This document shows, piece after piece, positions 1 through 10,800 of a DNA stretch of 64,000 nt. A program made the translations under genes and the position numbers. This DNA comes from Litsea cubeba (Eukaryota; Streptophyta; Magnoliopsida; Laurales; Lauraceae), in NCBI GenBank assembly GCA_012931725.1, contig CM022949.1, positions 12,391,263 to 12,455,262 of the forward strand. The letters are read 5' to 3'. The notes below the pieces were generated by a model. The model was not told the origin of the DNA and did no database searches. It saw only the letters and a list, made by a program, of their open reading frames with translations. Position 1 is the first letter of the stretch. Each line of letters begins with the position of its first letter.

Positions 1-36
1 CATAAGGTGACGTTGCAATTATTTTACAATTTACAG

Positions 37-3000
37 GCATGTGACGTTCCTGTGTGGGAGGGCTGGTGTGTATGCTATTGGGGCTGTCGTGGCTCACTAC
101 AGAAACGACCACCGACGTCGCCACTTGTTTCTAGATCTTTTCATTGAGGTATCAATATCAATATCATAGTCATAGTCATACAGCCTTATAATTATCTCTG
201 TCTGATTGATATTTTGTTTTTAAGAGAGTCCATGGATATACATAGGGTGTATTGGTTGGAGAGGGGAGAGGCATATACCACAGATTCTTCCAAATTTAAC
301 ATCCATCATTCATTTTTAGAACAAAATCTCTTCACCTTATGAAACAATAATGAGTTTCATTGGTCATCAATCTACTGTAAAGATCTATTTACCAGGTTGG
401 TCAATTTGTTATTCTCTGAAAAAAAATGGGGCTTTTATGAAGCAACAAATATGTATAATCTCGAGGCAGGATTATAGAGCGAAATTCTCACCGACGGGAG
501 TCCCATACAAGGATGGTGTGGGATTTTCAATCCTGACAGTCAATGAAGGAGGAGTGCGGGATCCGCATTAATGGCTCCACTGGAAATCGTTCATTGAAAA
601 TTCCCAAACATAGATAGATATATATTGACTATACAAGGATGGTGTGGTATTTTCAATCCCGACAATCAAAGAAGGGGGAGTGCGGGATCCGCATTAATGG
701 CTCCACTGAAAATCGTTCATTGAAATTTCCCAAACACAGATAGAGACTATATTTACAGCTTGCTTTTACATATGATCCATAAAGTGCAAGAAGGGCAGTC
801 CTTAAACTGACTTCAGCCAAAGATGAATGAGAGGTAAAGCTCCAGTGTGCTGTGTGTAGTGTGTAGTCTCCTTGCTTAGTCATCAGATTTTCTATTATGT
901 AGGAATGGAATGAGTCTCTGATCTATCTATCGGTCACTGGGTTGTTGCAATGTGAGTCTGTTTTTGTGAGGGGCTCAGATGGTGGTGGAATGAATGGCAG
1001 GTTGGTTGGGCCATTGACCATGGTGAAATGCAGTGAGTGGTGTGGAGGAAGAAAGGAAGAGGATGGTGGTGGATTGGTGGGAAACTGGACTGGTGGGACC
1101 TAGACTTTGAGGGGGTTAGTTTGGTCATTGGTCCGACGGCCAAGGGGGTGACTGCGTGGTTTAATTAAGTGTTCACACGATCCTTCTAGATTACTTCAAG
1201 TAAATGGCACTTGTCTATATTTCATCTGAATCTTTTACTTCTTTCTTGGTTGTTTTGAAGAATGAACTGGATGGTTTGGCTGAATCTGTTATCATAATTG
1301 AGAAAATACATTCTAACGCAGTACATTGTATCTAATGATTTTATATCTATTGATGCTTAGATGGCACAAGAAAAAGCACTACCTGTTGGACCAGATGAGG
1401 GAGGTTTCGGCATGTCATATGAGCTTCTCTACGGTCGAACAGGGTTTCTGTGGGCCGCCCTCTTCATAAACAAGCATCTTGGACAAGAAACACTTCCCAG
1501 GAGCCTTCTTATGCCAGTTGTGGAAGCTGTGATTGCTGGAGGTAGAGTTGGAGCATCAGACAATATGGATTGTCCACTGATGTATAGGTGGCATGGGACT
1601 CGGTATTGGGGCGCAGCCCATGGACTTGCTGGTATCTTGCATGTGCTTCTCCACTTCCCTCTCTCTGGGGAGGACATTGAGGATGTGAAAGGGACCTTGA
1701 GGTATATGGTGAGGAACCGGTTTCCCCATAGTGGCAATTACCCTTCAAGCGAAGGGAACCTGAGAGACAAGCTGGTGCAGTGGTCACATGGTGCCGCTGG
1801 TGTGGCCATTACCCTATGCAAGGCAGCACAGGTTTGTCCATGACTCCAATTCCTTATATCTTATTTATCCATCTCTGTTGTCATAGTTTTGATTCTCTTC
1901 TGGCAATGATCTGAAGTTGATATTAGTTATGGTGATCATATATTGAATCAGAGGTACTGATCATACACTACCAGGTAGTGCATCTCGATCATCTGTCTTT
2001 TACAATGATCTAGATAAGCACACCATTTTTTTTTTTCTTTTAGGGCTTTACATGGGATTCTAACTCATGCACGCGGCCATACACAACACATCCCCAAGCA
2101 GTTGAACAGCAGCTTGGGGGAAAATAAAAGCACATTGTATTTTAAAATAGCTTTTCTCTTGCTGATTAGCTGATTAGCTGATAGTTTTATGTATAGAAAT
2201 CTTATTTTAATGCAGTATACTTGCTGCTGCCTCACCCCCTCCCTGGCAACAATTTGCTCACTTCTCTGGAAGTTTCTTATTTCCAGGGCCAGAAAACCCT
2301 CAAAAGATTTGGAAAACTTCATGAGGTTTTACATATGTCCTCCCAAGAAAATTTTCCTCCGCTACTACTTATTGGGAACGTAGAACATCAAAATCTTATT
2401 ATGTATCTGGTGCGCGGACATCATCTCTCTTCGCCCTTCAATTCAAAAGGACAACTTAATAATAGAATGTAATATTAGCTGTATCTTGCAATCACAGTGC
2501 CCTGGTTGGCAGGAAAACAGTGGTCTATCTTAATGTGTCAGACGGCCCATAGTTTCAGGACTCAGGAAAGCAACAATATATCTTAATCAGTTACGAAAAT
2601 AGTGTGATTGAATCATTATTATGTGATTTGACAGAGTGAGCTCTGTACACCAACAGCTATCGCATTCTAACAGCTGTTCAATGAGACCTTTTCCCACCAG
2701 TTTATTGACAAACATGACTCTTCAGCTATGATTCATGGATACTTCCAAATGGGCAACGTACCATGTCGTGTCGTATCAGACACTTCACTTTTTGTGTAAA
2801 ATCCATGTCCCTACAAAGTCCATGGCGTGTCCTGATCATATCCATGTTGTAATGGGCATCATAACTCTTCAATAGTGCCTGATGAGCGATGAGCACTCTA
2901 TGAAATAAGGGGTGTTGCTTATGCAACAAACTTTGCGACTTTAACTGTGGAAAGGGTTGGCCTCTCTTAATATTGAAATGGTCAGTCCTCTTTCCTACAA

Positions 3001-3660
3001 AAGAACCTATTCAGAAACAGATTTGAACGAGAACTGTTGACTGCTTTATGGTTTAACCAGACAAGTATGGTTTGTAAGAACTTTGTACATTGGCCATGCC
3101 ATATTCATTGAGGTCCACCTCTTGGGGCAATTCTAAATCACTCATAAAAAAGCTGAAGCCACAGGTAATGAAACTGCAACTTCAAAATATGCCATGGAAT
3201 TATGGAAATTATTTGCATACACTACCTGAAAAATGAGTTCATATGCAATGCTCTGATGAAATGTGAAATTTCCAAGAATGCATTGATGACTTTGTATTTT
3301 TTCTTTTTTCTTTTGTAGGTGTTTTCTGATGACAGGGAGTTCCGTGATGCTGCCATTGAAGCAGGTGAAGTAGTGTGGAAGAAAGGGTTGGTGAGGAAGG
3401 TGGGGCTTGCTGATGGAACAAGTGGAAATGCATATGCTTTCCTCTCCCTGTATCGGCTAACAGGGGACAAGGTTTACGAGGATAGGGCCAAGGCATTTGC
3501 AGGCTTCTTGTGTGGCAATTCCAGCAATCTTGTGGCAGATAACATCACACTCAGAGGAGATCATGCCTTTTCTCTCTTCCAAGGGCTAGCGGGGGTTGCA
3601 TGCCTTTTCTTTGATGTTGCATCTCCAGAGAATTCAAGGTTTCCTGGCTTTGAGCTGTAG
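37..3660 (+). CDS. GCL1: GCL1-like LanC family protein, 3' exons (5'-partial)
   Basis: Three exons can be joined in frame: 37-148, 1361-1831 and 3319-3660 (stop TAG), giving 307 residues. The first codon is split across the intron before base 37, so at least one 5' exon lies outside the window; the family is usually about 400 residues. LanC-type repeats are visible: CGRAGVYAIGAV, WHGTRYWGAAHGLAGI, WSHGAAGVAI, GLADGTSGNAYAFL and SLFQGLAGVACLFFD. They resemble plant GCR2/GCL proteins, eukaryotic relatives of bacterial lanthionine cyclases and of mammalian LANCL glutathione-adding enzymes. The three zinc ligands of active family members (Cys of WCHG, Cys and His of CHG) are replaced by Ser, Ala and Asp. 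As I remember it, Arabidopsis GCL1 has the same changes, which is why I chose GCL1 over GCR2. Function is unproven; a non-catalytic role is inferred. Introns are 1212 and 1487 bp. The ATG at 1361 is internal, directly after an AG acceptor, and is not the start. Confidence 0.88.
505..755. repeat. 126-bp tandem duplication in GCL1-like intron
   Basis: Two neighbouring copies (505-630 and 631-about 755) share the run ATACAAGGATGGTGTGG, the run GTGCGGGATCCGCATTAATG and the following stretch, with scattered differences. The period is 126 bp. The duplication lies wholly inside the intron 149-1360 and contains no coding signal that I recognise. Confidence 0.85.
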
Positions 3661-4647
3661 GGGGAGTGATAAATATTAGTCTCTCTTTTCTGCATATGCT
3701 GAGTTAGGAACACTTGTGTTCATAAGATGTAACTTCTGTACATAAAGGATAATTGCCCTTCTAAATGGATAGATATTTACATGACAATACTATAATGTCT
3801 ATGAGGGTTGGCATTGTGATGGAAGTGAGATTATAAGATAATTGTAATGGAAGTGTCTGAGTTAGTGAGTTTGCTGCTTGGTGGGTCTTTTGATCTTTTT
3901 TAACATTGATAGGCAACTCTAGAGGACATTGGCAGTTCCTTTTTCTGTAAGCAGCAACCAAGCCTATGAAGTCCTCTATGTATGTATGACACTCTTGGAA
4001 CCCCATGCTGACCCTATACAGATTGCCTCTTTGATTCAGTAGTGACTCATTACCATGGTTTCAAAGGACAGCCAAAATTGCATTGCATCATCCAGGTGGT
4101 GAAGGTTGTTGATACTTCATTCTCAGCACCTTTATATTATATTTTGCTGTTTTATTTACAAGTAAAATTGCCCTAAAGGCTATAGATAATGAATATTTTC
4201 AATTATCTTTTATGTTTATTGTTCAGAAGATTTCTTCTATGAAACGGAGGGCCAAAGACAAACTAAGATATCTAAGCAGGACAAATCGATATGCCATCAT
4301 GTAATGTCAGAGAAACCATGTTCTCAAGACATGAACAGTACTACTTTCAATCTGATGTAGTTTATGGTTGAGGTTCCACACAATAATGCCTTCGAGGTTT
4401 GAAAGATCTGTCCATCCACTTCTGACAATCTTTTAAACCCTTTTGTTTTTTGTGTGGTTAATGTGAATTTACATGCAATCAGATGGAAGTGCCATATCAA
4501 AGTGTCAGCATGCAAAGGGTCTGTTTGCTGGCAATGGCAAATTAAGAATTTTGGATTGCAAGATTTAGCTGAATGTCTGGGAACTATGTTGGATGTGGAT
4601 AATTGCGCATAATGCGATTTTCTTTTTAGCTAGCTAGGTGTGTCACT
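3661..4647. other. 3' flank of the GCL1-like gene, no gene seen
   Basis: AT-rich sequence downstream of the GCL1-like stop codon. The first 100-150 bases are probably its 3' UTR. No open frame here resembles a known protein. A short GGGTCTGTTTGC motif near 4518 resembles the ends of MITEs elsewhere in the window but has no visible partner. Confidence 0.5.
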
Positions 4648-4812
4648 TGTTGGGGATGTGCAACCAAAGTCCCACATCGGCTAGAATTGGGAAAGATCAT
4701 GGGCATATAAGTTGGACTAAGTACTCCATTGGTATGAGGCCTTTTGGGTAGAATCCAAGAACAAATCTATGAGGGCTTAGGCCCAAATGGACAATATCAT
4801 ATCAATGTGGAG
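4648..4812 (+). mobile_element. TRIM-like LTR remnant
   Basis: Starts with TGTTGGGGATG and continues with AGTCCCACATCGGCTAG, a GGGCATATAAG TATA-like motif, CCATTGGTATGAGGCCTTTT and GGACAATATCATATCA. I recognise this order from short LTRs of small non-autonomous retrotransposons (TRIM type) that are widespread in angiosperms. No internal region or second LTR is visible, so it is a solo or decayed LTR. The exact right end is not defined. Confidence 0.6.
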
Positions 4813-6984
4813 TTTATGGTAGTTCACTGTGAGAGGAACCATGTTTTTAGCTCGATCGATACCATAATATATGATGAATTCAAACTCCATGCTTTTGCAC
4901 ACTTGGAAGAATAGTTGGTTTGATCATGATCACCTGAGATATTGAGAAAGGATATGTAAATGTAATTATTCTTTCAATTGAAATATACACTTATCCTATC
5001 TCTTTATATTTTTCAGAGCCAAAGATTTAATTATAGTTTATGGCCTAATGTTTTGTCTAATTAAGAGGACTATAGAGTCTGGTGTGTCAACCAGATTATA
5101 ATTAATTAGGAAATCTACATAATTTTATATGAATTGCATATCACTTTTTATTTTTATGTATGTTTAATTTGTCCATTTTACTAATGAAAAGCTTATATAT
5201 GATTTTTGTATGTATTTATTTTGTGCAGAGAATATAACTTCAACAATTAAGTCGACTTTGTCCTGTGTCAAGCTGGGTCATGAGTCAACTCAATGTCTCC
5301 AGTGTTTTCAGTCATGATTTGTCTAGACCAGTGGCGGCCCCAGGAAATTGAACAAGGGGAGCTCCATGTAAAAGAAATATTAGGGAAAGAGGCAAATAAA
5401 GAAAAAAACATATAAATTTCCACAATTTGTAGGGGGTTTTTTCAAGATTTTAAGCCATCTTCATATATGGGTGGGGGCTTCAGCTTTCAGATCCATATAC
5501 CTGTGTCCGCCCCCGGTCCAAACTCGGTTGAACTAAGTGACTAAACTTTTAACAGGAAAAAAAAAAAAAAAACCCTAATCCACTAAACTCAACTCGATCT
5601 AATTTCTAATTGACATACAAGATGAACAGCTATAAAAAGGATGATGACAATGAAAAGGATTGGTTTTCTTTGTATTCCATTCAACAACTGATGAATATGC
5701 CATTAATATTATGTAAGTGGTTAGAGTTCTGAACTTGAAATAAAAAAGTATTGATACTGCTGGTGTGATCTTGATTCAAACCCTCTATCAATAGCAACTT
5801 GATCCACATTGAAACCCATGTTTTGAAAAGGGCTTTCTATTTGAGATTTTTGGCTTAAGTTTCAAAGGTTTACCATATAACACAATAGTCTTTCATCCAG
5901 AGCAAATCTATCCAGTTAAAGGTAGGCAATTATTTTAACAAGCCCACCAAATCCATTCGTCTTGATTCTTTGTAAAGGTTCTAGATTCTTTAGTTATTTT
6001 TAATTACTGGCCCCAATCCAAACAGGACAAGATGATATTTGAATGTCTCATTAGACAAGTAAACTATTTAATAATCTGGAGCTTGTGTCCAATATTTTAA
6101 ACCCATCTTAAAACGATTTTTTTGTTCTGTTCTTATAAATTATGAAAGATTTAAATTTCTACGAACACGTTGTTGGTTTTCATTGGAATTGGTTGCTTTC
6201 ATCATCATCATCATTATCATCATCAAAAACATTATCCCAACATTAATTTAGGTTTTGGGGTGAGCGAATGGATATATAAATAATCTCCAAAACATGAGAG
6301 TTGTGTTTTTCATACATGGTTGAGACTTGAGAGTGAGAGGAAATTTTATTGTATAATCACCTGCCTTTTTACAATATCTGCACACAAATACCTCTTTTCT
6401 TATTAAAAGAAAATAGAATTACCTCTACTTTTCTGACAATATCAGTCTACTACTTTGCCTAGCTACAAGATCTATTTTTTTTTTTCCACTCCTAGGAGGT
6501 CAAAATCTTAGAATTCTCAAAAAACTTTTTGGAAGAGCCTTGTATAAAAATGCATAGTCTTCAAGAATCTCTAGGACATATCAGCTCCCAATCTATATAT
6601 AGTGCTCAAATTGATATAAAAGAAAGCCAAAATCATTGCATACATTATATCATTATGTGTAGACATTTGGTAAACAACTAATAAAAAGGGATGCAATGTT
6701 GCAGGTATACAACTTATATGGTTCAAGTCGAGTTAGTGTAAAAATTGACTGCTAACTTATGCATCCAAGCACTCGGGATCTTGTGAGGGATTTGGACAAT
6801 GGTGACTATAGATGGACCAATCACGGTCCGCGACGTCACTAACTGATCCACCGTCAATGCCAAGTGTCCGGGCGACAATTCGTCTATCAAACCAAAAGGC
6901 AGCATCGCTGGCACTTAAACTATGGACAAAAACAAAAGGAAAATTGTCTGCAACACACACTTTCTAACACTTCTTCCCCCCTCC

Positions 6985-7015
<31 letters not shown>

Positions 7016-7490
7016 AAAGTCAATTATGATTAGTTTAATCCCTTCAAAGTTCAAATACTTATCCTCTTGAAATGACATTAGTCTTAATAAAATACTAATT
7101 TGGGGAGTTACTTAACATTAAAATTTTAAAATAATAAATCTGCTTGGCTTTTAGCAATTAAATCATTAAATGCTAGGATCATTTGATCAATCTCCTATTT
7201 TTGTTCCTAATTCCTGATCAATCCTGTTAATCACCCCCAGAAAGTGACACCCAAAAAAAAACACAGATTTCTGGGTCAGCCAGCCACCAGTGCTAGATAG
7301 CCCCACAGTTGTTAGTGCCATTGACAGGCAGCCTTGCCGTATCTGTCAAGCACCTGTTAGCTTCTTTTTTTTTCCCACAATAACCCATGATCCCATCTTT
7401 CTTGTGGGGCCCAACATCCCATATCAGTTTAGAGCCTAAGTCCACGTAAATTCCTTCTCGGCCGCTGCTTTCTTGGGAAAGAGAATTCAA
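4813..7490. other. Gene-poor AT-rich spacer
   Basis: No supported gene. It holds a segment at about 5329-5520 bounded by inverted, partly matching ends (GTGGCGGCCCCAGG and its rough complement CCGCCCCCGGTCC), which looks like an old DNA-transposon derivative. There is an ATC-rich microsatellite near 6199-6230 and a TA repeat at 6992-7015. The short minus-strand frames at 6723-6960 resemble nothing I know. Confidence 0.45.
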
Positions 7491-7529
7491 TTATCTGCAT
7501 CTCTCAATCTAATGACCCTCTTCCCCCAC

Positions 7530-7562
7530 ATCTCTCCATTCTCATTCTCATTCTCATTCTCA
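7530..7562 (+). repeat. CATTCT short tandem repeat in SnRK2 upstream region
   Basis: About five CATTCT units in a pyrimidine-rich stretch some 300 bp before the SnRK2 ATG. Pyrimidine-rich repeats of this kind are common around plant transcription starts and in 5' UTRs; a role here is not shown. Confidence 0.6.
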
Positions 7563-7576
7563 ACCGCTCAGTTCCT

Positions 7577-7586
7577 GCCACGTGGC
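7577..7586. promoter_or_regulatory. G-box / ABRE palindrome upstream of SnRK2
   Basis: The perfect palindrome GCCACGTGGC with a CACGTG core lies about 280 bp before the kinase start codon. This is the standard binding site of bZIP (ABF/AREB) and bHLH factors. SnRK2 kinases phosphorylate ABF factors in abscisic-acid and osmotic signalling, so feedback control is plausible but inferred. Confidence 0.55.
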
Positions 7587-7864
7587 ATACCTTTTGCATG
7601 GTCCCCGTCCTCCTTTTATGTCACTTGCACGTTCATGAGTAAAAAGCACCTGGACCCTTTGTACTACTTTTCACTGTATGAGAAGATGGTTTGCAATTGC
7701 ATCATATGGCAATCTTTGTAAAGCATTAAAGCTTTCTCTTCTTGGGTCTTCTATTTGAAGCTTCCTACTTGAAAAAAAAAGCACATGGGACTTGAGTACT
7801 TGACTCTAGAGTCTTGAGTCTTCTGCAAGAACTGTTTTGTTTTTACTGTTGTGATTCTGAGGAG

Positions 7865-10800
7865 ATGGAGCGTTACGAGTATGTGAAAGATATCGGGTCA
7901 GGGAATTTCGGGGTTGCCAAGCTTGTAAGAGATAGGTGGACAAAGGAGATGTTTGCTGTGAAGTATATTGAGAGAGGACAGAAGGTAATTCAAACCCATC
8001 TTCCTTTTGGTTTGTTTAAGACATCTCTGCTTTCTGTATTTAGTTATTTTTCCAATCTGAGTTTTGCTTGTTGAGGGTTTTTTTTTTTTGTATGTGTGTT
8101 CTGAAATTGTTTTTGAGCTTTTTTTTTTAATATGGGTTTTGGTGTGTTTTGATTTTATTCTACTCAATTGGAGTGATGAGGTTCTGTATTTGTTGTCTTT
8201 GTGACAGATTGATGAACATGTGCAGAGAGAGATAATGAACCATAGATCATTGAAGCACCCCAATATAGTTAGATTCAAGGAGGTAGTTGTTACAACTTTT
8301 ATTGAATACTTTTTCTGTATTTTTGCTTTCCTTCTTCTATGAAATCTTTATTTAGTACTTCCATTTTGAGGTAAGGGAGAAATGGTATATTTGGATTCTC
8401 TTTGTTTGTGACTTGAAAGAGATATCAGATGAAAAAGATGAAAGCTTTATAAAGTAATTAGATCCAATTATTGGTTGCTGTTGCTAAAGTTTTTTTTTTT
8501 TTTTAATTTTATTAGCCAACTTTAATGGTCTATTATACTGTGGAATCGTTGTTTAGTATCATCAATTTCTTGTGGGCGATGATTGAGGAAAGCATGAAGA
8601 ATAGGATTGATTCAAAGAGGTTGTTGCCATTTGCAAGGATATAGGAATGAGATTATTAGGTACAAAAGAATATAGTTTGATTCATGGAGGCGGTTGTCCT
8701 CGATTTTTATTGTTGTAATTTTCATTAAAGGTCCTTTTTCTTTTGTGGAATCTGTATTTGACTAATTGGTATCATCATTTCCTGTGGGGTAAAGAAGTTG
8801 TGGTTGTATTGGGTTGTTTTTCCTTCTGACTGAAATCATCTGTAATAGGAAAGAGAATCTTATTAGCAACCGAGGAATTTAGTTAGATTCAAGTAGCTAG
8901 GTAGCTTATTTCTACTAACAGTTTTTATCTTGTAAAAAGAAGTTGAATTTGTTGATTTCCTTTCTATTTTTATTTTAAAGATTATTGTAGGAGGGAGAGT
9001 ATCTAATATGTGCGTATTGAATTGGTAACATGATTCGAACAAGACAAGTACCTCTCTCTCTCATTATTCTCATACTGTGTTAATGATTTTGCAAGACTAT
9101 AGTATAGATTAACACCATATTAGATGTATTGATGTATCTGTATGTAAATGAGGTTTCCCCTTATCAAAGGTCTCTGCAGGATTGATTTTTTAAGTTGAAG
9201 GCATTAGGTTTTCAATCATTCTGGAAATTAGCAGGAACAGGGACTCAATTTATATTCCTCTACATTAGCTGAGAATGAGCTGTTGTTCTTAGTTTACAGC
9301 TTTCTACTGGAGGCATCCAATTATCATTGCCTTGGTTTTGAAATTAGCATTTGACACTCATAACAATCCACATAAATGATGAAGAGGATGAAGAGCTTTA
9401 CTTGTGGTGATCTTGGTCGAAGGTGTTTTTACGAGCTTGATTCTCTGGTAATACTTGATGGCTGTTAGTCTTTGCCTCTGGTATATCAGTATAATATTCT
9501 TAAGCTCTACATTCTGGGTGGTAAGAACTGTTTGAATTTCCTCCAAATATTAGTTAAAGACAGTCTCCAACACCTGAACTGTTAAGATGCATTTGGGCTT
9601 GAGATTGCTAAGTAGATTGGTCTTTCGCTTTTTGACACCTTAAGCTTTTGAGATGTATTGGCCAGTCGGGCATAACATGGTATCAGAGCCATCATTGCGA
9701 GTTTGAAGGCTTTATTCCCCCAGGTCGCGTGAGTAGACACGTGTGGGTTGCGAATTCAAATGGCGTCCCATGCGTGTTTAAGTAGGTTGTTCTTCTGCTT
9801 TCTAAAAGCTTAAGCTTTTGGGATGCATTTGCTAGTCGGACTTGATAGAGATGGGTCTCCCATCTGATTGCCAAGACAAAACAAGCTGTTTGAGCTCTTA
9901 TGACCACTCGTGGGGCTCACATCTCATAAATAAGCAACTCTTCTCGGTTGATTTGGGAATTCTTAAACGTAGTCCTCTCAAACAAACATTTTAGAAGTGT
10001 ACTGAGCACCAATCGAGTTTCCCTTAAATTGAATACCGAACGTGGAACTCTCGTGGGAAAGAACCATCCAAACTATGAGGCCTGTTTAGCTCATGAAAGA
10101 AGGGGGTTCGTGAATAGCCTTTTGGATACAAATTCTTGCCTGATACTGGAGGCCCTACTTATCTACATCACAATGGCTATGTTTTGCTTGTAAGTGTTTT
10201 CAAGAAGATTAGAATTTCTAGAATCCATAAATGAGAGAGAAAGAGGAGCCAACGAATTTATACTTCACCGCTAGACCCTTTGTTGTACAGAACTTTCTTA
10301 TCAAAAGATCAGATAGGTAGGCCAGTTCAGTTTCAACCTTAGTTAGGATACTCTGTTGGCTGGAGTTTGGCATTTACCTGTAATGGCTCTTTTAACTCCC
10401 TCTCACATGTACCCTTGTCTACTTTAAATCTTAGTGAGCAAGATTTAGATAAATAAGAACATGCAGCTGGAGTATTTTGCTAAGCTATATTTATATAGGG
10501 ATCAAGAGAAATATGTTACTTTTGGCTGTTTTATGTGGTATACTACTCAGCTGTTTATCTTTTTCATATAGTGGCAGGGGCTTTGTTGGTTGTGTGTAAA
10601 GTAAACCCCTTTTTGGAATTTAATATGTACTGAACTTTTCTATTACAACTAATATTCTCAGCAAGCAGCTGTAGCTTTTCATGATTGATAAGCCCCCAAC
10701 AAATCTACATGGTTTATGTACAAATATGGCTCCAGATATTAGATACTTCTCTGGCAATCTAGTTGGCGATATTGTCTACTCCTAGTAGGTTTTAAATATT

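Noticed and set aside
4648..4812. Cassandra element with 5S rRNA sequence
   Set aside because: None of the 5S rRNA internal promoter words are visible; only a generic TRIM-like LTR can be supported.
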